This document shows, in pieces, positions 8,701-16,704 of a stretch of DNA of 37,900 nt (positions are counted from its first letter, which is position 1; each line of letters opens with the position of its first letter). The DNA is taken from positions 1-37,900 of the forward strand of contig PNKB01000030.1 of the NCBI GenBank assembly GCA_013997645.1, in the 5' to 3' direction. The notes under the pieces are model-generated. The model was given only the letters and a program-made list of their open reading frames with translations. It did no database searches and had not been told where the DNA came from. The stretch comes from Cyanobacteria bacterium PR.3.49 (GTDB taxonomy: Bacteria > Cyanobacteriota > Vampirovibrionia > Obscuribacterales > Obscuribacteraceae). A program made the position numbers and the translations under genes.

Positions 8701-10395
8701 ATGACTAACTCATCGATAACTCGCTCAATTAAATTCTCGACTTTCCTTTCACTGAGCGCTTTCATTGCAACTCAGGGACTGCCGGCATTTTCTGCAGAAG
8801 AAGCAAGCGACATGCCTTCGGCCAAACCGCCTGTTGCTTTTGATGCGGTGTATAAGCCGGCCATTGCCGGTGCGAAGAAATCTTTGCAGGACAAGCTGTC
8901 TAAGCAAGCCAAAACCGACGTTAACGCCGCGGCAGATACCGCTTCGAAATTAGCGGCGTACGAGTTTGCTTCCGAAGATTTCAAAGGCGCGATTTCTCAT
9001 TTGAATCAAGCGATAAAGCTGTTGAATACAGCCAGTCCCGACTACAAGACAAAGCTTGTCGGCTTGCACAAGCACCTGGGCGATTGCGACATCATCGAAG
9101 GTCGGACATCGCAGGCTATTTTGCATTACGAGGCGGCAGCGAAGTTGCTGCCTGGCTTAGAGCCGAATTCGCCGCTTCGGAAGAAAACACTGCGGTCGCT
9201 CGGTGATGCGCATTTGCGCGAGAAAAATTACAAGAAAGCTATAGAAGTATTTAAAATGCTTTTCGACTATCAAAAGCAAAACAATGACCTTTCAATCGGT
9301 TGGACCGCCGTCAGTTTGCGCGATGCTTATGAGCAACTAGGCGACAAGGCAGAAGCTGACAGATACTTCGATATTTCATCGGCAACTTTTCGGCCACTGG
9401 TAAAGAATGCCGGATACAAAAAGCACGATCAAAACCTATCAACGGTCCCGCTGGATATCTGGGAAGCGCTCGAGCAGGAGCCCGAAAGTGCGCCTGCCAT
9501 TTCGTGGGAGCCTCCCGAAGGTGTGAAGCCATGGGCAATACTAGTGTGCGTGCATGGTTTTGGTTTGCACAAGTCTGCGTATGAAGCATTTGGAAAAGCA
9601 ATGTCCAGCAGAGGAGTGCTAGTGTTTGCGCTCGATGTGCGCGGTTTTGGATCGTGGTGCAAGCTTGATCGTCCTAAAGTCAACTTTGCGCTCTGCACTT
9701 CTGACCTTTCACATATTTCTGCGATGTTGAAGCAGGGCATGCCTGATGTTCCAATTTTCCTGCTTGGCGAATCTATGGGCGGTGCCATTGTGCTTCAGTC
9801 CGCAATGGAATGCAAGGCCGTTGATGGCGTGGTTTCATCGGTGCCAGCAGCGGACAGATACAATGGCACTAAGACAAAAATGAAAGTGGCGTGGAGAGTT
9901 TTGAGCGGAGCAAAAAGTGATTTCGACATCACGAAAGATGTTGTCGAAAGAGTCAGTCGCGATGAAAAACTTGTCGAGGAATGGAAGAGCGACCGAGAAG
10001 CGCGCTTCAAATTGGGCACGGACGAATTGATTAAGTTCGACTCTTTCATGAATAGCACCAAAGAGAAAGTCGCGCGATTAGAGAAGCCGGTTCTGATCGT
10101 TCAGGGTGGGGCAGATCCGCTGGTGAAGCCGGCCAGTACGATCGAGCTTTATGATGCAATCAAGACCAAAGACAAGACGCTTATCATTCTTGGATATAAA
10201 GAACACTTGATTTTCGAGAACGAACAGTTTTTTCCTCTTATGTTGGAAGGTTTGACTAACTGGCTGCGTGGTCATGCGAAGTATTCGGAAACTGCGCTTT
10301 GGAAGCAGAAAGACTTGCCTGAGGGCGTTCACAGCAGCGTGATTAAACCTGCAGCTGTAGAGGCATCTGCTGTTGGTGCACCGGAATCCAAATAG
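8701..10395 (+). CDS. Exported TPR - alpha/beta hydrolase fusion
   Basis: A 564-residue protein with three parts. A signal peptide covers about residues 1-32 (ending FSA). A helical TPR-like region spans about 60-230. A C-terminal alpha/beta hydrolase of the monoacylglycerol-lipase/lysophospholipase (Hydrolase_4) type spans about 270-545. The hydrolase shows the oxyanion-side HGFG, the nucleophile elbow GESMGG with Ser at about 358, the acid Asp at about 472 (GGADPLV) and the His at about 502 (YKEHLIF), so the triad looks intact. I chose the ATG at 8701; an in-frame GTG at 8680 would spoil the N-region of the signal peptide. An ester or lipid substrate outside the cytoplasm is inferred. It converges on the MFS gene with a 3-base gap. 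Confidence 0.8.
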   Translation: MTNSSITRSIKFSTFLSLSAFIATQGLPAFSAEEASDMPSAKPPVAFDAVYKPAIAGAKKSLQDKLSKQAKTDVNAAADTASKLAAYEFASEDFKGAISHLNQAIKLLNTASPDYKTKLVGLHKHLGDCDIIEGRTSQAILHYEAAAKLLPGLEPNSPLRKKTLRSLGDAHLREKNYKKAIEVFKMLFDYQKQNNDLSIGWTAVSLRDAYEQLGDKAEADRYFDISSATFRPLVKNAGYKKHDQNLSTVPLDIWEALEQEPESAPAISWEPPEGVKPWAILVCVHGFGLHKSAYEAFGKAMSSRGVLVFALDVRGFGSWCKLDRPKVNFALCTSDLSHISAMLKQGMPDVPIFLLGESMGGAIVLQSAMECKAVDGVVSSVPAADRYNGTKTKMKVAWRVLSGAKSDFDITKDVVERVSRDEKLVEEWKSDREARFKLGTDELIKFDSFMNSTKEKVARLEKPVLIVQGGADPLVKPASTIELYDAIKTKDKTLIILGYKEHLIFENEQFFPLMLEGLTNWLRGHAKYSETALWKQKDLPEGVHSSVIKPAAVEASAVGAPESK

Positions 10396-10398
10396 CCG

Positions 10399-11997
10399 TC
10401 AGTTTTTCCTGCGTTCGGCTAGCATGTGGCAGATAGCTGGTGCTTCTTCGTTGAGGTGAAAACTATATGCAAGTTTTTCCGCGTTATTGTCGTCGATAGT
10501 TCCGCGCTGCATGTGGCGAAGGTATTCGCCCCAATTTTCGACAAAAAATGTTTCAACATATCTGCCCGATTTGGCAAGATCATTGAACAGATACCACTGA
10601 TAGGCACCATTTCGTCGACGCAAAATTTCCAATGCCGCCATTGCTTTGCGATAGTCCGGCATGCGCTCAGGGTCGATGAAATATTCTACAGTCACAAGCA
10701 CTGGTCCGTGATCCGGGTGCGGATTAGTAATAATATTCGGCTCCGGTGTTGAGCGTGCGGTGCGCAGATCGATGTTCTCCGAGGATGCGACTTTGAAGGG
10801 CGCAGTGCAAATGGTGCCGACCACAAGCAGTGCGGCTGCAGTCAAAATTGCCATCGGCATACTGGTGTAAGCGGCAAAAGTTCCCCATACCAAACTGCCT
10901 CCTGCCAGGCAACCCTGGAAAGTGAGCAGGAAAACGGCGATTGCGCGTGCGCGAACCCACGCCGGAACAGCCGTCAGAACACCGGCATTTAGTGAGGCGT
11001 TGACCATGATCCAGACAAGCCCAGCGAAGAACAGCGTGATCCCGGCGAGCAAAAAACTGTGAATGAATGGCAAGGCCGTCATGGTGCCGGCAAAAATCAA
11101 CGCGCTTGTCATGAACAGGTGGTCCATGGAAAAGTGCTTGCGGGCAAATGGAAGCAGTGTGGCACCAAGCAAATTCCCTACGCCGAAAAGGCTGAGTACA
11201 AGCCCATACTCCATGGCATTCAGTCCGTATTGCTGTTTTGAAATCAACGGCAAAAATGACCAAACCGCGCTCGCGCATGCAACGAAAACGACCGTTTTTA
11301 TAATCACCGCCCGCAGTGCTGCAGAATGACGGACATAGCGCATGCCTGCTTTCATTGCACCGACCACTCTCTCTGCCGGTTGATAGCTTTCAGCAGGGGC
11401 CGGTTTCCACCAGATGAGAGCGCACAGCATTGCGATCATTGTGGCGGCATTGATCAATATTGCTGTGCCCGGGCCGGAGCCAGCTACAACAACACCACCC
11501 AGCGCTGCGCCAATCCCGCGGCAAAAATTGAAGCTGGCTGCATTTAACGCGATGGCAGATTCGAGTTCTGCTCGCGGTACCAATTCCGGTGCCAGCGCAT
11601 TCCACGCCGGTGAATACATTGCCGAACCGAGTCCGATTAAAAACAACAGCAGCAAGAGCATCCAGGGCGTCATAAACCCATAAATGGTGAGCAAGCCGAG
11701 AATAATTGCTCCCACAAATACCCAGACTTGCGCGCACAAGAGTACTGTTCGCCGATTGAAGATGTCAGCAAGTGCGCCGGCCGGCAATGAGAGCAGAACA
11801 AAAGGCAAATAAATTGCCGTTTGCAAGAGGGCGACCATAAGTGGCTCGGGCGCCAGCGAAGTCATGAGCCAGGCTACCGCAATGTCCTGCATCCAGCCGC
11901 CTAGCAGGATCGCCACATTGCCAAGCATAAGAATGCGAAAAGCTGGATGCCTCAACGGCGTCCAGACCGACTTCGCCACAGGCGTTTGCGCGGTCAT
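10399..11997 (-). CDS. MFS transporter with C-terminal soluble domain (MFS_3, EntS-like)
   Basis: A 532-residue major facilitator of the MFS_3/EntS-like group, often linked to export of siderophores or drugs. About 12 hydrophobic segments run from residue 20 to about 405. A cytoplasmic motif A-like LPAGALADIFNRR follows helix 2. Residues about 420-532 form a soluble domain with the pattern 'VTVEYFIDPE...Y..WYLF.D....GRYVE.F..E.W.EYLRH', which resembles the ABM/dimeric alpha-beta barrel tail found in this family. I chose ATG 11997 (AGGT just upstream) over a TTG at 12030. The small winged-helix gene lies 83 bases upstream on the same strand and may regulate it. The substrate is unknown. Confidence 0.85.
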   Translation of the reverse strand: MTAQTPVAKSVWTPLRHPAFRILMLGNVAILLGGWMQDIAVAWLMTSLAPEPLMVALLQTAIYLPFVLLSLPAGALADIFNRRTVLLCAQVWVFVGAIILGLLTIYGFMTPWMLLLLLFLIGLGSAMYSPAWNALAPELVPRAELESAIALNAASFNFCRGIGAALGGVVVAGSGPGTAILINAATMIAMLCALIWWKPAPAESYQPAERVVGAMKAGMRYVRHSAALRAVIIKTVVFVACASAVWSFLPLISKQQYGLNAMEYGLVLSLFGVGNLLGATLLPFARKHFSMDHLFMTSALIFAGTMTALPFIHSFLLAGITLFFAGLVWIMVNASLNAGVLTAVPAWVRARAIAVFLLTFQGCLAGGSLVWGTFAAYTSMPMAILTAAALLVVGTICTAPFKVASSENIDLRTARSTPEPNIITNPHPDHGPVLVTVEYFIDPERMPDYRKAMAALEILRRRNGAYQWYLFNDLAKSGRYVETFFVENWGEYLRHMQRGTIDDNNAEKLAYSFHLNEEAPAICHMLAERRKN

Positions 11998-12080
11998 TTC
12001 GTGACCTGTCACCCCTCGAGCAGGTGACAATTATACGCATTTCAAGAAGCGGTAGCTAACTTTCGAAACCCGTGGCTGAC

Positions 12081-12458
12081 TTAATCAAGGGATAATCTCG
12101 GCGCCTTTTGGGGTGTCGAAAAAATGAGATTAATGACGTCGATGCGTCTTGCCGAATATGTCGCTGCGGTCAAATCAATCAGCTGTCTCAACTCTAGTGT
12201 TGCCGGAGCATAAATATACGAGTCAGATGTTCCTAGTTCACGCCGCAGCACTCCAAGCTCGGCAAATCGCTTCAAGGTGCTCTCGATTGCTGCCGGTGTC
12301 GAATAGAGCAGCTTGGCGATCTCATCGCATGACAAAGCTTGGTTACGCTCTCTCATCTGTACGATGAGTTCAAGCTGCCACACGGAAAAGACGTGATCCT
12401 TCAGGAATTTCCTGACTTCATGCGAAATCTCTGAAATAAGTGCTGCCTCTTTCTTCAT
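12081..12458 (-). CDS. Small winged-helix-like transcriptional regulator
   Basis: A 125-residue protein with a likely helix-turn-helix at about residues 38-75 ('SCDEIAKLLYSTPAAIESTLKRFAELGVL'-like pattern), followed by a short wing-like strand (residues 80-90). It resembles the generic MarR/DtxR-type winged-helix proteins, but I cannot place it in a named family. ATG 12458 has GAGG six bases upstream; a TTG at 12470 overlaps that Shine-Dalgarno and is less likely. A 25-bp near-perfect palindrome lies 33 bases upstream, so autoregulation is plausible, and the MFS exporter follows 83 bases downstream. The arrangement resembles regulator-exporter pairs such as marR-type drug-efflux operons (inference). 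Confidence 0.7.
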   Translation of the reverse strand: MKKEAALISEISHEVRKFLKDHVFSVWQLELIVQMRERNQALSCDEIAKLLYSTPAAIESTLKRFAELGVLRRELGTSDSYIYAPATLELRQLIDLTAATYSARRIDVINLIFSTPQKAPRLSLD

Positions 12459-12490
12459 TGGATGCCTCAAGCAGATTGACGTCTGCTTTC

Positions 12491-12515
12491 CACAAAATAG
12501 GAGGTCTATTCTGTG
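12491..12515. promoter_or_regulatory. 25-bp palindrome, candidate operator of the winged-helix regulator
   Basis: CACAAAATAG (12491-12500) and CTATTCTGTG (12506-12515) match as reverse complements at 9 of 10 positions around a 5-base centre. Its size and position, 33 bases upstream of the regulator start, are what is expected of a dimeric winged-helix repressor site. No convincing -35/-10 pair could be assigned around it. Confidence 0.5.
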
Positions 12516-12618
12516 ACTGGATGTCGCCTCTCTTCAGCGCTCCTCACGCGGTGCCCCTTCTTTTGTCACGCGGTAGGCTCAAAATCCTGCCCCCGTTACT
12601 CTTTTCAGTCTATGTCGC

Positions 12619-12638
12619 GAAGATTTCGTGAAGATTTC
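12619..12638 (+). promoter_or_regulatory. Direct repeat with 11-bp period, candidate response-regulator box
   Basis: GAAGATTTC occurs at 12619-12627 and again at 12630-12638, a period of 11 bases. Tandem half-sites about 11 bp apart are the known binding pattern of OmpR/PhoB-type regulators. The repeat lies 80 bases upstream of such a regulator gene, so autoregulation is inferred. A possible -10 (TATGAT) is at 12669-12674. Confidence 0.4.
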
Positions 12639-12640
12639 AA

Positions 12641-12655
12641 AGCCCCGAAGGGGCT
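12641..12655 (+). terminator. GC-rich hairpin before the response regulator
   Basis: AGCCCC and GGGGCT form a perfect 6-bp stem with a GAA loop. Only a short GATTT follows rather than a T run. It may be a weak terminator or a structured element between the direct repeat and the possible -10 of the response-regulator gene. Confidence 0.35.
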
Positions 12656-12698
12656 GATTTGGCGTTACTATGATTAATGTAAGCAGTTGGATTTAGAT

Positions 12699-13367
12699 AT
12701 GAAAATACTTCTTGCCGAGGACGATAGCTTTCTGGCCGAGGGGCTCTCAATGGTTTTGAGAGACAACGGCTATTCTGTCGACGTCGAGCCGAATGGCTTA
12801 AACGCCGATTCCGCTGTGGGCATGAATCAATACGATTTGCTTATTTTGGACTTGGGGCTGCCGAAATTGGATGGTCTGGATGTGCTCAAACGCATCCGCG
12901 GGCGAGGTCAGACTATTCCAATTTTGATTTTGACTGCGCGAGACAGACTGGAAGACAGAGTCAAAGGGCTTGATCTGGGAGCAAATGATTACATCACAAA
13001 ACCTTTCGAGCTTCCCGAGCTGGAAGCAAGAATTCGAGCGCTGATCCGCAAAGAAAGTTGGTCCAATCACACTGAGATCAGCTTTGGAAATTTGACGTTC
13101 AACACAGTATCGCGGGTGGCTTTCATTAAGGGTGAGCCACTGGAGTTGACGGCTCGAGAAGTAGCCGTGCTGGAAATTTTCTTGCAGCGTGTCGGCGCCA
13201 CTATACCGAAAGACAGGCTTACGGATTTACTCTCAAGTTGGGATGAGGAAGTCTCTGAGAATGCAGTTGGAATAATTGTCCACCGGCTGCGCAAAAAGCT
13301 GGAGCCTTCCGACGTCACCATCAGGGCGCTCAGGGGGCTCGGTTATCGCCTTGAAAAAATCGTCTGA
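12699..13367 (+). CDS. OmpR/PhoB-family response regulator
   Basis: A 222-residue two-component response regulator. The receiver domain (1-115) has the acidic pocket D8/D9, the phosphoacceptor D51 (LILDLGLP), T79 and the conserved K101 (YITKPF). A C-terminal winged-helix DNA-binding domain (about 125-222) shows the family pattern 'LTAREVAVLEIFL' and 'ENAVGIIVHRLRKKLE...IRALRGLGYRL'. The QseB/PmrA/TctD subgroup fits best. I chose ATG 12699 because it places the receiver strand at residue 2; a TTG at 12687 is the alternative. The kinase gene overlaps its 3' end, so the two form one operon. The signal and regulon cannot be read from the sequence. Confidence 0.92.
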   Translation: MKILLAEDDSFLAEGLSMVLRDNGYSVDVEPNGLNADSAVGMNQYDLLILDLGLPKLDGLDVLKRIRGRGQTIPILILTARDRLEDRVKGLDLGANDYITKPFELPELEARIRALIRKESWSNHTEISFGNLTFNTVSRVAFIKGEPLELTAREVAVLEIFLQRVGATIPKDRLTDLLSSWDEEVSENAVGIIVHRLRKKLEPSDVTIRALRGLGYRLEKIV

Positions 13368-14751
13368 AAAATCCATTAGAAGTCAGCTTTTAGGATGGTT
13401 GCTGATTCCACTTTGCACAATTTGGTGCATTATTGCTTGTGCTGGTTATTTGATTGCAGATAAGTTTGCAAACGACACATTCGATCGCGAACTGCTTAAC
13501 ACCGCGGATTCGGTAATCGCCCGGTTGCGCTCCGATCATTTCAAGGTGTGGGTGGACTTGCCGCCCGCAGCGCAGGCAATTTTGCGACATAATGACCGCG
13601 ATAAAGTCTATTTCCAGGTGTTGACTCGCGACTTGAGGAGAATTTGCGGCGATGCAATTTTGCCTAAGCCAGTTGGCCCCTTAGATGCTAGCGAGCCAAG
13701 ATTTAGAAATTCGATTTTGAACGGACAAGATGTTCGCATGGTGCGAATTAAAGTGGATGTTCCGAATGTGAGTGAACAATCACTTCTGGTGCAGGTCGCG
13801 CAGACTCTCAACAGCAGGCGAGAAATGACTCATCATATTTTGCTGAGCATAGTTTTGCCGCAGATGATCCTGATCATTCTAGGTGCTTTCAGCGTCTCCT
13901 TTGGAGTTACACGCGGACTAAAACCTTTGAAAACGCTGGAGAGCGATCTGTCCAAGCGGTCGCAATTTGATCTGACACCAATCGCATCGGACGACACACC
14001 GCGCGAGGTGCGCCCCCTGGTCAATTCGATTAACGATTTGCTGGAGCGGCTCCGTGATGATATTGAGCACCAGCACAGGTTTGTTGCCAATGCTGCGCAT
14101 CAATTCCGTACCCCGCTTGCCGGATTGAAAACATTTATCTATGCAGCTAAGCGTTTGCCGTCGGAAGAGAAAATGAAATCTGTTCTTGACAAAATCGAAG
14201 CAGGAACAGACCGAATGACGCACCTGGCAAACAAGCTTTTGATCCTCGCGAAGGCCGAACCTGTCAGTTCTGTAGAAAGGCACTACGAATGCCTTGACTT
14301 GAATTTTATTGCGTCAGAGGCGACGTCAGAATTCGTTTCAGAATCCGTACCGCGGAATGTCGAGCTATGTTTTATCGGCTCCGACAAACCGGCAATGATT
14401 TATGGTGAGATGGCAGATCTCACTGAGCTTACTTCGAATTTAATCGAGAATGCCGTCATTTACACGCATGAGGGCGGCAGTGTCACCGTGCGTGTCAGCA
14501 ATGGTGATGCGGTGCGTTTGACAGTGCAAGACAATGGACCCGGCATTCCGGAAGACGAACGCAGTCGCGTCTTTGAGCGATTCTATCGAATCCTGGGAAC
14601 AGAGGCACCAGGCAGCGGACTTGGTTTGCCTATCGTAAAAGAAATCGCTGCCGCTCACAGGGCGAAAGTTGCAATCGAAAGCGGCACGCTGGGAATTGGC
14701 ACCTGCGTCACGGTGACATTCCCATTGCCTGATGGAAAAGATTTGAATTGA
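13351..14751 (+). CDS. Sensor histidine kinase (QseC/TctE type)
   Basis: A 466-residue membrane histidine kinase paired with the preceding regulator. A first transmembrane helix (about 11-35) and a second (about 165-190) enclose a periplasmic domain with the layout of the 2CSK_N sensor domain of TctE/QseC kinases. A HAMP-like region follows. The HisKA domain has the H-box AAHQFRTPL (H250), and the ATPase domain shows the N-box (N367 in LIENAVIYTH), the G1 box DNGPGIPEDE and the G2 box GSGLGLPIVKE. The start is inferred: TTG at 13351 overlaps the regulator by 17 bases and gives a short positively charged N-terminus. An upstream TTG at 13276 would add 25 residues that look like out-of-frame regulator sequence. 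Confidence 0.88.
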   Translation: MKKSSEKSIRSQLLGWLLIPLCTIWCIIACAGYLIADKFANDTFDRELLNTADSVIARLRSDHFKVWVDLPPAAQAILRHNDRDKVYFQVLTRDLRRICGDAILPKPVGPLDASEPRFRNSILNGQDVRMVRIKVDVPNVSEQSLLVQVAQTLNSRREMTHHILLSIVLPQMILIILGAFSVSFGVTRGLKPLKTLESDLSKRSQFDLTPIASDDTPREVRPLVNSINDLLERLRDDIEHQHRFVANAAHQFRTPLAGLKTFIYAAKRLPSEEKMKSVLDKIEAGTDRMTHLANKLLILAKAEPVSSVERHYECLDLNFIASEATSEFVSESVPRNVELCFIGSDKPAMIYGEMADLTELTSNLIENAVIYTHEGGSVTVRVSNGDAVRLTVQDNGPGIPEDERSRVFERFYRILGTEAPGSGLGLPIVKEIAAAHRAKVAIESGTLGIGTCVTVTFPLPDGKDLN

Positions 14752-14784
14752 TTTGCCTCAAGCGTAGTAACGACTTGATTCCAA

Positions 14785-15549
14785 CTAAAGCCGTATTCGC
14801 ACGGGTTTCCACATGCTGGTATCAAGCGAATAGCGGTCTGAAAGTTCTTTGACTGAGTCCGCATAGTACGAGCATAAAAATCTTTCGACTTCGATTGTCT
14901 TTTTATCTCCCTCGTCAGGAAGGTAGGAGTTGATTTTCTTATTCATTGAAGGCGGCGAAAAGCCAGACTCGACTTCTAAAAATTTGAACAAGTCGCTGAT
15001 CGCTTTCTGATTGTCGAAGAGAGTTTCTGATATCAGCAGCTTTATCTGGCTGCGATCAAAATGCTTCAGGTATTGGTCGAGATAATTAACGTACTTTCCG
15101 CGCTCCAGATAATTGTACGGAGGACAGCCAATGATGCGATTCTCATCGTACGGGCGATCCTTCAAACTTTCATCCGTCAGCGCTTGCTCGAGACTCAAAT
15201 CTTCTAGTTTGTTGCCGACACTGTACCAGTAATTTGAAATTGCTCGATCAACCGGATCGCGCAGGATGAAAATAATCAACGCATCAGGAAAAGTGCGAGC
15301 AATTCTTTCGATGACTTCTGAGTGTTCCATGTAACACACCGTCTTTTCACCACGAATGGTGGCATCGTCTCGAAAGTAGTATTTCTTGAGATATTCATCT
15401 TTGCGAGATGGAGCATCTTCATTGAGGAAAAACTTCGGCTCCGGCCACCAGGGCTGGTTGAGTTCGATTTCCGGATGCTCGGTGAGAATCGTGTGCAGAT
15501 AGGTAGTGCCCGATCGCTGTGCGCCGGCGATAAAAAAATGTCTAGCCAC
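14785..15549 (-). CDS. PAPS-dependent sulfotransferase
   Basis: A 254-residue sulfotransferase that should move sulfate from PAPS to a hydroxyl or amine, probably on a sugar. The 5'-phosphosulfate loop is GAQRSGTTYL (residues 8-17). The 3'-phosphate-binding motif is ILRDPVDRAISNY (about 94-106), with the conserved Arg and Ser. The heparan-sulfate/carbohydrate sulfotransferase group (Sulfotransfer_1) fits. The start is a GTG that overlaps the last 8 bases of the glycosyltransferase gene, so the two are probably coupled. This neighbour supports a glycan or glycolipid acceptor. It converges on the histidine kinase gene. Confidence 0.88.
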   Translation of the reverse strand: MARHFFIAGAQRSGTTYLHTILTEHPEIELNQPWWPEPKFFLNEDAPSRKDEYLKKYYFRDDATIRGEKTVCYMEHSEVIERIARTFPDALIIFILRDPVDRAISNYWYSVGNKLEDLSLEQALTDESLKDRPYDENRIIGCPPYNYLERGKYVNYLDQYLKHFDRSQIKLLISETLFDNQKAISDLFKFLEVESGFSPPSMNKKINSYLPDEGDKKTIEVERFLCSYYADSVKELSDRYSLDTSMWKPVRIRL

Positions 15550-16567
15550 CTTTTACGATGCTTCCGATTTCGTAGTTTGCACCAGCGGATACCGACTGCG
15601 CCATCTTCGCGCCGTAGCTTGCGAGAATTCCAACGAGTAATGCCAGTATTCCGCAGCAGCCGGTGAGCACTACTAAAATTGGTGTGAATTCAGGAATTGC
15701 CGAACTGAGGAAATAGTGCTTGGCGATAAATGCTGTGGTTAGAACAAAACTGAACCAGGCGGTGCCATATCCTAAGTTGGAAATAACCCTAGGCAGCTGC
15801 GCGTAATTGAGCAGGATGATGCCGACGAGTTGTGCAATTCTCAATGGCGTGTAGGTCGAGCGGCTGCCTGTTCGCTTGTGGTGCTCGACGAGCACATTGG
15901 CACGCTTGTCGGGATGGGAGCACTGCAGTGCCAGTCCGTTGATGTATGGAAATGGTGTATGGCGCCGGCACATTTTTGCCACTACTTCTCTGGACAGCAA
16001 TCTTACATTCGAGATGGTCAGGTCTTTGGGTTTGCCGAAGATCACTTCGTTGAGAAAGTAGATGACATTGCTGCCCAATCGCCGATAAAGTGCGTGTCGT
16101 TTTTTTGTGAATTTCGCGAACACGACTTCGAGTTTGTTTTCGACTGCCGGTTCAATCAATTTGAAAAGTTCCTCCGGCGGATTTTGAAGATCTGCATCTA
16201 TAGTCAGTGCATAATCGCCGGTGGAGTTTGCCAAACCGCATAAAACGGCAGGGTGTTGTCCAAAGTTTTTTGTCAGTTTGATGGCGACGATTTGCGGATT
16301 CGTTGCTGCGGCCCTGGTGATAACTTCCCAGGTATTGTCCGTGCTGCCGTCGTTGACGATGACTACTTCATAGCGGCAATTTCTGCTGTCGAAAGTCTCG
16401 GCGATTCGACGGAACAACTCATCAATTTTGTCAGCACCGTTGAATACCGGCACGATGATGCTGTATTTGAAATTGCGCACATCGGCTGCCCCTCGATCAG
16501 CAATGCCGCGAGCAGCAATTGGCTGACCGACATCGGATGTTTTCGCAGTGCTCAGTGATTGCAGCAA
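15542..16567 (-). CDS. GT2 glycosyltransferase with two C-terminal TM helices (DPM1/GtrB type)
   Basis: A 341-residue family 2 glycosyltransferase of the kind that transfers a sugar from a nucleotide donor to undecaprenyl phosphate. The GT-A domain starts at SIIVPVFNGAD, with the donor-binding VNDGSTDNT near residue 72 and the metal-binding DADLQNPPEE near 125. Two hydrophobic segments (about 255-280 and 290-320) match the membrane anchor of GtrB-like enzymes. The start is uncertain. TTG 16567 has AAGG upstream, while an in-frame GTG at 16480 has GAGGG eight bases before it and would begin just ahead of the first GT strand. It overlaps the sulfotransferase and probably shares its operon. Confidence 0.85.
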   Translation of the reverse strand: MLQSLSTAKTSDVGQPIAARGIADRGAADVRNFKYSIIVPVFNGADKIDELFRRIAETFDSRNCRYEVVIVNDGSTDNTWEVITRAAATNPQIVAIKLTKNFGQHPAVLCGLANSTGDYALTIDADLQNPPEELFKLIEPAVENKLEVVFAKFTKKRHALYRRLGSNVIYFLNEVIFGKPKDLTISNVRLLSREVVAKMCRRHTPFPYINGLALQCSHPDKRANVLVEHHKRTGSRSTYTPLRIAQLVGIILLNYAQLPRVISNLGYGTAWFSFVLTTAFIAKHYFLSSAIPEFTPILVVLTGCCGILALLVGILASYGAKMAQSVSAGANYEIGSIVKGG

Positions 16568-16639
16568 GATTGAACCTTAGTAGGCGCTCATTTGTTGTGC
16601 ATTTCGACCGTTGCCAGTGACAAGCTCAATATTACCGTG

Positions 16640-16663
16640 CAATGGCTGAATAGAGAACCATTG
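16640..16663. repeat. Inverted repeat upstream of the glycosyltransferase
   Basis: CAATGG (16640-16645) and CCATTG (16658-16663) form a perfect 6-bp inverted repeat with a 12-base spacer. It lies in the 137-base gap between the GT-C-like gene and the GT2 gene, both on the minus strand. No T tract follows on either strand. It may be an operator or may occur by chance. Confidence 0.25.
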
Positions 16664-16704
16664 GGCGCCATCCGGCAACACTCATCAGGCATCTAAAAAC
16701 CCTT

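Noticed and set aside
10724-11278. 184-codon minus-strand ORF inside the MFS gene
   Set aside because: It is a frame shift of the transporter with His/Arg/Cys-rich content and no membrane helices.
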